Source: Chitinophaga pinensis
GTDB lineage: Bacteria; Bacteroidota; Bacteroidia; Chitinophagales; Chitinophagaceae
Assembly (NCBI GenBank): GCA_945865295.1
Contig: CAMBDE010000005.1
Span: 1-56,029 of the forward strand
Length of the DNA: 56,029 bases
Direction: 5' to 3'
Under the pieces are notes generated by a model. The model searched no databases and was not told where the DNA came from. It saw nothing but the letters and a program-made list of their open reading frames with translations. Numbering within the stretch: position 1 is the first letter of the stretch; each line of letters begins with the position of its first letter. A program made the translations under genes and the position numbers. Positions 43,024 to 51,109 of this stretch are shown here, piece by piece.

Positions 43024-43031
43024 CAAAGGTA
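43024..43031 (-). promoter_or_regulatory. -7 box of merR
   Basis: Minus-strand TACCTTTG, perfect, four bases (GTCT) before the ATG at 43019. A TTAG 18 bases upstream is the nearest -33-like element. Implies a leaderless or nearly leaderless transcript. Confidence 0.6.
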
Positions 43032-43093
43032 GGGGACTATTGAGCTCAACTAACCACTGCAAATGATTGGTGGATAAATTGTTAAGTATGTAT

Positions 43094-43101
43094 TAATTTT
43101 G
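43094..43101 (+). promoter_or_regulatory. -7 box of the gene at 43105
   Basis: TAATTTTG, perfect, three bases (CCT) before ATG 43105, with a TTG 24 bases upstream. It excludes the TTG at 43099 as a start, because that codon is inside the box. Confidence 0.6.
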
Positions 43102-43104
43102 CCT

Positions 43105-44151
43105 ATGCGCATTTTTATACAGCTCGATGATGTCTATGTCCCGAATCTTCCTATTTTGGAGCCCATCCTATTAGATTTAATGGGGATGATTGCTACCGAA
43201 CCTGCGCATAGTATAGACATCCAACATAAGATCTATCTTGTTTCAGCATTGCCAAAACCAACTGAAAATTTAGCGGTTGAATGGATACATCCTGATGCTA
43301 CTGCAGCATTGATTGCAGAACGTAGCGCTTCTGCATTGATTCATTTTGGTCCAGTGGCTTTATGGGCAAAGCAACTGCCTTCTTATTTTATTCCATTGAC
43401 CATACCACATCGAACTGGTCAATTAAACCGGGTTAAGTCTTGGCTTGAAAAAAAACGTTTTAATCAAACAATGCAAAGGGCAAAAAAAGTGTTGGCATTG
43501 GACGAATGGCATGCACAAAACAGACCAGGCGTGGAAAGATTATACCTTGAAAAAGCACCCTTGCCTAGTTTTGAGTGGTCACAATTGGCGCCTGTTAGAA
43601 GCGCATTAACGGATGGGAATCAATACCTGCTTGCATTTGTAGATGCACATGATATCCTACCTATTGTGAAAGCTTTTTCTGTGTTTAAAAAATGGCAACT
43701 CAGCACCATGTCCCTCGTTTTTGTATTGGATACGGATGCGGAGAAAGAAAAAGCGGCTAATTTATTACTAGGATACAAATATAAAGATGCAGTGGAATTG
43801 GTAGCTGTATCCAAATTTCAATTAGAATGGATTGCTGCAGCCTACCTCACTATTTTTAGTGGTATGAATAGTCATCGCTTTCAATTTTTGACCTATTCTA
43901 TGCGCTATCAAATTCCATTTTTAATGCATCATGATCAAGCAGCAGCTAATTTTATTGCTACTAAAATGGCCGAGGCTGGAGAATATTTTGATTTTAAACA
44001 ACCCGACATTTTAGCGAATCATTTTAAACTGTATTATAAGGACGAAATGTACCGTGCGGCCAAGGGTAATGAAATACAAAAGGCCATTCAAACTGAAATA
44101 AGCCAATTTCAACAAAAAGCAACCATAGTGTGGCCAAGGGACTTGGTCTAG
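43105..44151 (+). CDS. unrecognised protein, possibly GT-B glycosyltransferase-like
   Basis: A 348-residue cytoplasmic protein with no signal peptide or membrane segment. The N-terminal half (about 1-140) opens MRIFIQLDDVYVPNLPILEP and contains SALIHFGPVALWAKQLPSYFIPLTIPHR. A helix-loop KKRFNQTMQRAKKVLALDEWHAQN follows, which in GT-B enzymes is where the interdomain linker occurs. The second half has YLLAFVDAHDILPIVKAFSVF and a Rossmann-like rise VELVAVSKFQLEWIAAAYLTIFSG, resembling the donor domain of GT4 enzymes. The usual E-x7-E donor motif is replaced, so activity is doubtful. Call by topology only. It is divergent from merR and precedes gldC. Confidence 0.45.
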   Translation: MRIFIQLDDVYVPNLPILEPILLDLMGMIATEPAHSIDIQHKIYLVSALPKPTENLAVEWIHPDATAALIAERSASALIHFGPVALWAKQLPSYFIPLTIPHRTGQLNRVKSWLEKKRFNQTMQRAKKVLALDEWHAQNRPGVERLYLEKAPLPSFEWSQLAPVRSALTDGNQYLLAFVDAHDILPIVKAFSVFKKWQLSTMSLVFVLDTDAEKEKAANLLLGYKYKDAVELVAVSKFQLEWIAAAYLTIFSGMNSHRFQFLTYSMRYQIPFLMHHDQAAANFIATKMAEAGEYFDFKQPDILANHFKLYYKDEMYRAAKGNEIQKAIQTEISQFQQKATIVWPRDLV

Positions 44152-44177
44152 GCTGGTCTTATTCGCCAATATTATTG

Positions 44178-44185
44178 TATTTTTG
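44178..44185 (+). promoter_or_regulatory. candidate -7 box of gldC
   Basis: TATTTTTG, perfect, 17 bases before ATG 44203. No clear -33. It may serve the run gldC-yqeY-cvpA. Confidence 0.45.
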
Positions 44186-44202
44186 TGGCATAATTTTAAG
44201 CT

Positions 44203-44550
44203 ATGCACGAATCATCTATTCAGGTAAAAATTCAATTAGACGAACAAAAAATTCCCCAATCTATAGACTGGTCAGCAACCGATAGCACTGCTCAAGAAGC
44301 GCAGGCTGCTAGGGCAATGATGTTGACTTTTTGGGACCCAACCGATAAAACTGCTTTACGTATTGATTTATGGACAAAAGATATGATGGTAGACGAGATG
44401 GCAGACTTCTTTTATCAAAATCTGATGGGTATGGGGGACGCTTATCTTAGAGCTACACAAGACAAGGAACTTGCAGCATCCTTTAAAACTTTTGCAAAAA
44501 CATTTTACAATCAATTTAGAGCAAGTCAAATAGAACAAGGTGCAAAATAA
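44203..44550 (+). CDS. gldC: gliding motility protein GldC
   Basis: A 115-residue cytoplasmic protein matching GldC of Bacteroidota: IQVKIQLDEQKIPQSIDWSA at the start, AARAMMLTFWDPTDKTALRIDLWTKDM and MVDEMADFFYQNLMGMGDAY in the middle. GldC was found as a gliding gene in Flavobacterium johnsoniae but is not essential for gliding and is present in many non-gliding members, so its role here may be different. The core Gld genes (gldK-N) are not in the window. It precedes yqeY by 29 bp. Confidence 0.88.
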   Translation: MHESSIQVKIQLDEQKIPQSIDWSATDSTAQEAQAARAMMLTFWDPTDKTALRIDLWTKDMMVDEMADFFYQNLMGMGDAYLRATQDKELAASFKTFAKTFYNQFRASQIEQGAK

Positions 44551-44579
44551 TCTTGCATCAAAAAATAAATTTTAATCTT

Positions 44580-45032
44580 ATGAGTTTAGAACTAGAAGTG
44601 ATGTCTTTAATGAAAGACGCAATGAAAAATAAAGATGAAGCATTGTTAAGAGGGCTTCGTGCGATTAAAGCAGAAATCATTAAAGCAAAAACTGAACCAG
44701 GTGCTAACGGCGCTATTTCAGAAGATGCTGAAATGAAATTATTACAAAAATTAGTGAAGCAACGTAAAGACTCATTGACTATTTTTCAAGAACAAAATAG
44801 AGCTGATCTAGCAGATAAAGAAGCCGAAGAAATTGCAGTGATTGAAAAATTTCTTCCAGTTCAAATGACTGAGGAAGCTGTAAAAGCAGCTGTAGAGGCT
44901 ATTGTGAAGGAATTGGACGCTGCTGGTCCACAAGATTTGGGAAAGGTAATGGGTGTTGCGTCTAAACAATTAGCAGGGAAGGCAGATGGTAAAATTATTG
45001 CTGCGGCTGCTAAAAATGCATTGACGAACTAA
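44580..45032 (+). CDS. GatB/YqeY domain-containing protein
   Basis: A 150-residue protein from ATG 44580 (a TTG at 44553 is nine codons upstream). The opening MKDAMKNKDEALLRGLRAIKAEIIKAK, the KLLQKLVKQRKDSLTIFQEQNRADLADKEAEEIAVIEKFLPVQMTEE layout, and GKVMGVASKQLAGKADG all fit the YqeY family. This family shares the tail domain of GatB, which binds tRNA in amidotransferase. A free-standing role is not established. Its stop overlaps the ATG of the CvpA-type gene by one base. Confidence 0.9.
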   Translation: MSLELEVMSLMKDAMKNKDEALLRGLRAIKAEIIKAKTEPGANGAISEDAEMKLLQKLVKQRKDSLTIFQEQNRADLADKEAEEIAVIEKFLPVQMTEEAVKAAVEAIVKELDAAGPQDLGKVMGVASKQLAGKADGKIIAAAAKNALTN

Positions 45033-45559
45033 TGAACTGGTTAGATTTATTAGCAGGTACGATCCTGATTTTAGCCTTATTGCAAGGATATCGAAATGGG
45101 TTGATTAAAGCCATTATTTCGTTTTTCTCTTTAATGATTGGCGTGGTACTTGCTTTTCAATTTGCGGGATTTGTCGCTATCCAATTAAAAATATATACTA
45201 AAATCACTTCTTATTGGCTTCCATTTATAGCCTTCTTGATTGTTTTACTAGGGGTCATGTTACTCTTAAGATGGATGACTGGGCTCTTACAACAAACTGC
45301 TGATTGGTTAATGCTAGGCTGGTTGAATAAACTACTAGGCATGGTCCTGTATATTTTAATATATGGCACTATTTTAAGCGCATTCATCTATTTTATGACT
45401 TTACTAGGGATCGTCGAAAAACCCACAATGGATGCGTCTATTAGTCATAGCTATTTAGCCAAATGGTGGCCCTATTTTATGGCTAAATTGAGCGAATGGC
45501 TGCCTTTTATCAAACAAACATTGGTTCAATTTTCCAATCAAATACAACAAAAGGCATAA
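45032..45559 (+). CDS. CvpA-family membrane protein
   Basis: A 175-residue protein with four membrane helices (about 4-22, 28-48, 65-82, 103-125), beginning MNWLDLLAGTILILALLQGYRNGLIKA, the family signature. CvpA was named for a colicin V production gene of Escherichia coli; its biochemical role is unknown, with links to envelope stress and bile tolerance. It overlaps the yqeY-type gene by one base, so the two are translated together. Confidence 0.88.
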   Translation: MNWLDLLAGTILILALLQGYRNGLIKAIISFFSLMIGVVLAFQFAGFVAIQLKIYTKITSYWLPFIAFLIVLLGVMLLLRWMTGLLQQTADWLMLGWLNKLLGMVLYILIYGTILSAFIYFMTLLGIVEKPTMDASISHSYLAKWWPYFMAKLSEWLPFIKQTLVQFSNQIQQKA

Positions 45560-45618
45560 TCAGCTGATTTAATCTGAAATAAGTATCTTTATAGCGACTA
45601 CTTAATAGTTAAAATTTT

Positions 45619-46377
45619 ATGGAATACGAAATACACAAAGAGGGCAAATTTGAATATGTAGAAGTAGGAGTGGGTCAACCACTGATGCTTTTGCATGGTT
45701 TATTTGGCGCATTGAGTAATTTCTCTGACCTCATAGAACATTTTAGACATACACATAAAGTAATCGTTCCTATTTTGCCATTATATGATCTTGATCTTTT
45801 GCATACCACTGTAAAAGGATTGGCTAAACATGTGCAACAATTCATCGACCATAAGGGCTATGATCAAATTCATTTGTTAGGTAATTCTTTAGGCGGGCAT
45901 GTGGGGTTGGTCTATATCTTAAGTCACCCAGAAAAAATTAAAACATTAACCTTAACAGGGAGTAGTGGTTTGTTTGAGAATGCCATGGGTGATTCTTATC
46001 CAAAAAGAGGAGATTACGAATACATTAGAGCAAAGACCGCTGAAACTTTTTATGATCCAGCAGTTGCCACGAAGGAATTGGTAGATGAGGTTTTTGAAAT
46101 CACCAATAGTAGAATTAAAGTAATTAAAATTATTGCTTTAGCAAAAAGTGCGATTCGTAATAATTTAGGAGAAGAATTGGGCCAGATCAAAGTGCCTACA
46201 CTTTTAATTTGGGGTAAAAATGATAAAGTTACGCCTCCATTTGTAGCAGAAGATTTTCATAAATTGATTCCGAATAGTGAATTAGCTTTTATTGATCAAT
46301 GTGGTCACGCGCCAATGATGGAAGTGCCTAATGCATTCAATGAAATTTTAGAGCAATTCTTAAAAGCACAAGCTTAA
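45619..46377 (+). CDS. alpha/beta-fold hydrolase
   Basis: A 252-residue hydrolase. LMLLHGLFGALSNF gives the oxyanion-hole HG motif, HLLGNSLGGHVG the nucleophile elbow (Ser90), IWGKNDKVTP the acid Asp, and IDQCGHAPMMEVP the catalytic His, so the triad is complete. It belongs to the large epoxide-hydrolase/ester-hydrolase group (Abhydrolase_1) and the substrate cannot be read from sequence. It has no signal peptide. It precedes the CBS-domain gene by 8 bp. Confidence 0.85.
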   Translation: MEYEIHKEGKFEYVEVGVGQPLMLLHGLFGALSNFSDLIEHFRHTHKVIVPILPLYDLDLLHTTVKGLAKHVQQFIDHKGYDQIHLLGNSLGGHVGLVYILSHPEKIKTLTLTGSSGLFENAMGDSYPKRGDYEYIRAKTAETFYDPAVATKELVDEVFEITNSRIKVIKIIALAKSAIRNNLGEELGQIKVPTLLIWGKNDKVTPPFVAEDFHKLIPNSELAFIDQCGHAPMMEVPNAFNEILEQFLKAQA

Positions 46378-46385
46378 TTAGTCTT

Positions 46386-47045
46386 ATGCTAGCTGCAACC
46401 ATTACTGTACAAGGGTTTCCCCTGCTTCATTTAGAAGATAAGGTGAGTTTTGCTTTACAGTGTATGGAGGATTTTGATGTGCAAGAATTAGCGGTAGTGA
46501 AAGAGGATTATTTTTTAGGGATCGTTCAAAAAGCAGACTTATTGGATACAGATGAAGCAGCTTCTTTAATGGTATTATCTGATCAGCTTAAAAAAATTAT
46601 GATTGCAGATACGGCACATTTTTTAACTGCTTTAGACTTATTTGCAAAACATCAATTGAGTATTTTGCCCGTAATGAATGAGCAACTGGAATGCATTGGA
46701 ATGATTCCTCAAAAAAGTTTAAACGATGCCTTGGCTAAATTTTTAGGGGTTGATTCGCCTGGTGCTATTATCGTTTTATCTGTTGCACCATACCAATATT
46801 CACTAGCGGAAATGTCAAGATTGGTAGAATCCAATAATGCGCAAATTTTACAGCTGAACAGTTATTATGACGAAACAAATGGGGCAATGATCATCACGCT
46901 AAAAATCAATAAAGATGAAGCACAGGCTTGCATTGCCACTTTCCAGCGTTACGATTATCAATTAGTACAATATTTTGGTAAAACACCTTTGCACAATGAT
47001 ATCGAAGCGCATTACCATCATTTAATGAATTATTTAGATGTTTAA
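46386..47045 (+). CDS. CBS-domain protein
   Basis: A 219-residue cytoplasmic protein with two CBS motifs in the N-terminal 125 residues (ELAVVKEDYFLGIVQKADLL and LSILPVMNEQLECIGMIPQKSL), which form one Bateman module for adenosine nucleotides. A C-terminal ACT-like half follows (AIIVLSVAPYQYSLAEMSRLVE, GAMIITLKINKDEAQACIATF). It may sense energy charge. It overlaps the outer-membrane protein gene by 8 bases (47038-47045), a sign of translational coupling with an envelope gene. Confidence 0.82.
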   Translation: MLAATITVQGFPLLHLEDKVSFALQCMEDFDVQELAVVKEDYFLGIVQKADLLDTDEAASLMVLSDQLKKIMIADTAHFLTALDLFAKHQLSILPVMNEQLECIGMIPQKSLNDALAKFLGVDSPGAIIVLSVAPYQYSLAEMSRLVESNNAQILQLNSYYDETNGAMIITLKINKDEAQACIATFQRYDYQLVQYFGKTPLHNDIEAHYHHLMNYLDV

Positions 47046-48423
47046 ATCTACCAGCTTCAAATGCCTAGTCCTTATATTTATTTTCTTTGGTCTAATTGGT
47101 TATGCACAAGTTCATGCTCAAATTAAGATTAGTGCCATAGAAGTTACAGGTAATAAAAAAACTAAAGACTATATTGTTAAAAGAGAGTTGCCTTATAAAG
47201 TGGGGGACCTATTGTCAAAAGACGATCTCGATTCACTCAATATTGTTGCGCAACAGCAGTTATTTAATACGGCACTCTTTTTAGAGACCATTGTGTCATC
47301 TGAAATACTAGATAGCACATCCGCAAAAATCAAGATTCAATTAAAAGAACGTTGGTATTTTTTTCCTATACCTTATTTTAGATGGGTAGATCGAAATTTC
47401 AATCAATGGTGGAACGAAAGTAATCGAAGTTTAGAACGTGTGAACTATGGTATTAATTTCAGACAAGCCAATGCCACAGGCAACAATGATAAGTTAACAT
47501 TAGGCTACATTACAGGCTATACGCATCAAGCAATACTTCGATATCAATTGCCATTCATTGATAAGCAATTAAAATATGGTATGGGCTTGGGTTGGGCACA
47601 GTTCAATCAAAAAGAAGTGAATTATGCCACTTTAGGAAATAAGCAGGTTTTTTTTAGGACAGAGAATATTATTCGTAAAGGATATCGAGGAAATGCAAAT
47701 TTAACCTATCGTCCTAATTTATTTGAAAGACATGCTTTGCAAGTTGGAATTGGCAATGAGTCCATTTCTGATTCTGCATTTGCTATCGCGCCCAATTTAT
47801 TACCAAATCATAAAAAATCGTTTTCTTATGTAGATATTAATTGGTCTTATTCAAAAGTTCGATTCGATTACAATGCCTATCCTACCAAGGGAGCTAGTAC
47901 TGAAATTGCTCTATCTCAAAGATTTTCAAAAGAAAGTAATTTATCTGCGATTCAATTTAGACAGATCGTAGCGCATCCTATCGCACCCAATAGATTCGTC
48001 TTTTTGGAATCTTTAACCATTGGAAGAACGATGCAACAATCTAACTATAGTGATCGCAAATTAATGGGTTATGGATTAATGCAAATGAATGGGTTAGAAT
48101 ATTATGTAGTGGATGGCAACGCAGCAACCTTATTTAAAGCAGCAATCCATCAAAGAATTGGGTCCTATACGATCATTAATCCTTTGACAAAAAAATTCCT
48201 CCCATCTGTTAAATATACTTTTTGGATAAAGGCTTTTACGCAATTAGGATATGTCTATAGTTCCGAAAAAAATAAGGCGAATCCATTGGCTAATAGTTTG
48301 TTAAGAACTGCTGGTATAGGAGTAGATATAATAAGTATCTATGATTTTGTGTTAAATGTGGAGTATAGTATCAATCAATTGGGGGACAAAGGATTATATT
48401 TGCACAGCGGAATTAATTTTTAA
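47038..48423 (+). CDS. outer-membrane protein with one POTRA domain and a BamA/TamA-type barrel
   Basis: A 461-residue outer-membrane protein. A signal peptide (about 1-27, ending YAQVHAQ) precedes one POTRA domain (about 28-105: IKISAIEVTGNKKTKDYIVKRELPYKVGDLL, LNIVAQQQLFNTALFLE, IKIQLKERWYFFPIP). The rest is a 16-strand-type barrel of the bacterial surface antigen family, ending LYLHSGINF with a terminal Phe as expected for Bam-dependent insertion. It is much smaller than BamA. In this block it is followed by nadK and overlaps the CBS gene; its cargo or partner is unknown. Confidence 0.85.
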   Translation: MFKSTSFKCLVLIFIFFGLIGYAQVHAQIKISAIEVTGNKKTKDYIVKRELPYKVGDLLSKDDLDSLNIVAQQQLFNTALFLETIVSSEILDSTSAKIKIQLKERWYFFPIPYFRWVDRNFNQWWNESNRSLERVNYGINFRQANATGNNDKLTLGYITGYTHQAILRYQLPFIDKQLKYGMGLGWAQFNQKEVNYATLGNKQVFFRTENIIRKGYRGNANLTYRPNLFERHALQVGIGNESISDSAFAIAPNLLPNHKKSFSYVDINWSYSKVRFDYNAYPTKGASTEIALSQRFSKESNLSAIQFRQIVAHPIAPNRFVFLESLTIGRTMQQSNYSDRKLMGYGLMQMNGLEYYVVDGNAATLFKAAIHQRIGSYTIINPLTKKFLPSVKYTFWIKAFTQLGYVYSSEKNKANPLANSLLRTAGIGVDIISIYDFVLNVEYSINQLGDKGLYLHSGINF

Positions 48424-48428
48424 CTTTG
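48399..48428 (+). promoter_or_regulatory. -33/-7 promoter of nadK
   Basis: TTTG (48399-48402), 18 bases, TAACTTTG (48421-48428): both elements perfect and correctly spaced. The -7 box begins on the TAA stop codon of the preceding gene and ends four bases before the nadK ATG, predicting transcription starting at the ATG. Confidence 0.75.
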
Positions 48429-48432
48429 TTTC

Positions 48433-49323
48433 ATGAATGTAGCCATTTATAGTAGAGGTGTCGACTTGGACCAGCAACAGTCTTTAAATGACTTGATTGC
48501 TGAATTACAAAAGCATGACTTTACCATTTATATTTATGCTGGGTTAATCCAAAAATTTAATTTGGTGACTGCTCCAGAAAAAAAATCACTTATAGTATTT
48601 GAAACTTCATCTGATTTACATAATAATATTGATTGTTTAATTTCTTTAGGTGGAGACGGAACCGTTTTAGATGCCATTACTTTAGTGGGTGATACCTTGA
48701 TTCCAATTTTGGGAGTTAATTATGGACGTCTTGGTTTTTTAGCAACGATTTCTAAGGACGAACTAGCGATTATGGTGGAGGCTTTAGTAAATCGTTCTTA
48801 TGTCATTGATAAAAGATCTTTAATTCATATTGATAGTAACCTACCAATTTTCAAGGATGCACCATTTGCATTAAATGAATTTGCGATTCATAAGCGTGAT
48901 ACTTCTCCAATGATTAAGATTCACACCTATTTAAATGGAGAATTATTAAACTCCTATTGGGCAGATGGATTAATCATTGCCACACCTACTGGCTCAACCG
49001 GTTACAATATGAGTTGCAATGGCCCAATTTTATTTCCTGAATCATCTAGTTTTGTGATTACGCCAGTGGCGGCGCATAACTTAAACGTACGTCCTGTTGT
49101 GGTTCCAGACAGTTCGGTGATTTCATTTGAAATTGAAGGTCGAGCCGAAGAATTGATTTGTGCATTAGATGCAAGAAAAGAAATTGTTCCTATTGGCATT
49201 CAAATTGCAATCAAGAAAGAAGCGTTTTGCGTTCACTTTATTAGATTGAATGAAAACAGTTACTTAACTACATTAAGAACAAAATTGACTTGGGGGTTAG
49301 ATAAAAGAAATCAAGCATGCTAA
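48433..49323 (+). CDS. nadK: NAD kinase
   Basis: NadK phosphorylates NAD+ to NADP+. The 296-residue protein has the kinase motif LISLGGDGTVLDAI (GGDGT), GVNYGRLGFLATI, ALNEFAIHKRDTSPMIKI, and the diacylglycerol-kinase-like TPTGSTGYNMSCNGPI. Its own complete promoter overlaps the end of the preceding gene. Its stop overlaps the next gene's ATG by 7 bases (49317-49323), so nadK is coupled to the DUF6089-type gene and starts the envelope run nadK-DUF6089-uppS-bamA. Confidence 0.96.
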   Translation: MNVAIYSRGVDLDQQQSLNDLIAELQKHDFTIYIYAGLIQKFNLVTAPEKKSLIVFETSSDLHNNIDCLISLGGDGTVLDAITLVGDTLIPILGVNYGRLGFLATISKDELAIMVEALVNRSYVIDKRSLIHIDSNLPIFKDAPFALNEFAIHKRDTSPMIKIHTYLNGELLNSYWADGLIIATPTGSTGYNMSCNGPILFPESSSFVITPVAAHNLNVRPVVVPDSSVISFEIEGRAEELICALDARKEIVPIGIQIAIKKEAFCVHFIRLNENSYLTTLRTKLTWGLDKRNQAC

Positions 49324-50243
49324 AGCTATTCTATATTTTTTGTTTTTTGATTGGTATGACGCATTTTGCTCAAGCGCAGCATCTGCAATTATTGGAGAAT
49401 AGAGGGGAGATTGGATTATTTGCTGGACAATCAAGTTATAGAGGTGATGTCGCTCCAGACATTTTCAAATTCAATATTAATTTTGGCGCATTTTATAAGA
49501 AACAATACAATGATTATGCTGGCATTAGATTGAATTATGAGCAGATTCAAATAGGCAACTACGATACCCTTTCAAAAAATATTTACGCTAAAAATAGAGG
49601 CTTCTTTTTTTCCCGAAATTTCCATGACATCAGTTTATTAGGGGAATTTAATTTTACAAGATTTTTGCCAGGAAATAAAAAATATCGTTTTACACCCTAT
49701 TTGGGTATTGGTGCTGGCTATCTTTTTGAATCAAAAGCTTCAAATTTTGGAGTAGATAGTTTAAGTACCATACTTCGCCCTTTACAAATTGACTCTGTTG
49801 TTTATCCAAAGCTGAGTTCAAGTAAAGGGGGTCTTTATTTTCCTTTACAAATTGGTTTTAAATTTAATTTGACAAGACGATGGAATATTTTTGCAGAAGC
49901 GATGTATAGATTTGCTTTATCTGATGAGTTGGATTTCTTTCCAGATGGTCAATTGATAGAACACAGACAAAAAATTGAATCTGCTAATAAATTTATGATT
50001 GGTGGATATTTTGATGAACAAAAAATAGGACCAGGCAATTTTGTAAATAAATACCAGGGGAGTCGATCTGGCAAGGATCAGTTTTTCTCTGTTAAAGCCG
50101 GAATCTCATTTAATTTGATCAAAATTTATGGAGAAGAGAGGTTTAAACCGGGCAAAAGGTCAAAATTGGCTAGTTTAAAAGAAAAGGAAAGCTCCCAAAA
50201 TAAGTCTGGATTCTTAAGCAGACTTAAATTTAAGCGCAAATAA
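49317..50243 (+). CDS. DUF6089-type outer-membrane beta-barrel protein
   Basis: A 308-residue exported protein (signal peptide about 1-20, ending MTHFAQA) of a family often placed between nadK and uppS in Bacteroidota. Conserved parts are RGEIGLFAGQSSYRGDVAPDIF, GAFYKKQYNDYAGIRLNYEQIQIGNYD and RFTPYLGIGAGYLFE, typical of an eight-strand barrel with periplasmic turns. The last 40 residues are Lys/Ser-rich and probably lie in the periplasm. No function is known; constant neighbourhood with uppS and bamA suggests a part in envelope assembly. Confidence 0.8.
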   Translation: MLKLFYIFCFLIGMTHFAQAQHLQLLENRGEIGLFAGQSSYRGDVAPDIFKFNINFGAFYKKQYNDYAGIRLNYEQIQIGNYDTLSKNIYAKNRGFFFSRNFHDISLLGEFNFTRFLPGNKKYRFTPYLGIGAGYLFESKASNFGVDSLSTILRPLQIDSVVYPKLSSSKGGLYFPLQIGFKFNLTRRWNIFAEAMYRFALSDELDFFPDGQLIEHRQKIESANKFMIGGYFDEQKIGPGNFVNKYQGSRSGKDQFFSVKAGISFNLIKIYGEERFKPGKRSKLASLKEKESSQNKSGFLSRLKFKRK

Positions 50244-50271
50244 CCTGCTGATTTTCTTATTTTTACAACAT

Positions 50272-51021
50272 ATGGAAAATTTGGATTTAAATAGGCTTCC
50301 CAAGCATATTGCCATCATTATGGATGGGAATGGCAGGTGGGCTGAGGAGCAGGGTCAGGATCGTTTATATGGACATTACCATGGTGTGATGAGTGTTCGT
50401 AAAGTGGTTGAGGCCGCCACTGAAATAGGCATCCAGTACCTGACTTTATATGCATTTAGTACTGAAAACTGGGATCGACCACAGACTGAAGTGCTGGGTT
50501 TGATGTCCCTGTTTGTGGATACAATTAGTAAAGAAGTACCGGATTTGCATAAAAACAACATTCGACTACATTTTATAGGCAACTTAGATTTATTGCCTGA
50601 TGAAGCAAGACAAGCTCTTGCAAGTTCAACTAGTATAACCGCACAAAATACTGGTTTACAATTAGTTATTGCATTAAGCTATAGTAGCCGATGGGAAATT
50701 ATTCAGGCTGCTAAGTCCCTTGCTGAGCAGGTTAAGGCAGGCAAATTGGATCCAATTCAGATAGATGAAGCCTGTTTTGTGCAATCCCTGTCTACCAAAG
50801 ACTTCCCAGATCCTGAACTCATGATCAGAACCAGCGGAGAGTACCGAATCAGTAATTTTCTACTCTTTCAATTGGCCTATGCTGAGCTTTATTTTACCGA
50901 AACGCGTTGGCCAGCTTTTGGAAAAGATGCTTTTTTTGAAGCTATTATGGCTTATCAGTCTAGAGAACGCCGATTTGGTAAAACTAGTGCTCAAATCAAC
51001 CTAGATATAGAAAATTATTAA
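50272..51021 (+). CDS. uppS: isoprenyl transferase (undecaprenyl diphosphate synthase)
   Basis: UppS builds the C55 lipid carrier for peptidoglycan and O-antigen by adding cis-isoprene units. The 249-residue protein has the active-site motif IAIIMDGNGRWAEEQ (Asp18), FSTENWDRPQTEV, ALSYSSRWEIIQA and the C-terminal MIRTSGEYRISNFLLFQLAY with AELYFTETRWP. Length and order are normal. It precedes bamA by 88 bp and follows the DUF6089-type gene by 28 bp. Confidence 0.96.
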   Translation: MENLDLNRLPKHIAIIMDGNGRWAEEQGQDRLYGHYHGVMSVRKVVEAATEIGIQYLTLYAFSTENWDRPQTEVLGLMSLFVDTISKEVPDLHKNNIRLHFIGNLDLLPDEARQALASSTSITAQNTGLQLVIALSYSSRWEIIQAAKSLAEQVKAGKLDPIQIDEACFVQSLSTKDFPDPELMIRTSGEYRISNFLLFQLAYAELYFTETRWPAFGKDAFFEAIMAYQSRERRFGKTSAQINLDIENY

Positions 51022-51109
51022 CTTGTTTTTTTGGCTTTTAACAAAGACTTTGAAATATTACGAGTAATTTGCGCCTCTTATAAATTATACATATATAGCC
51101 CACTAGCAG

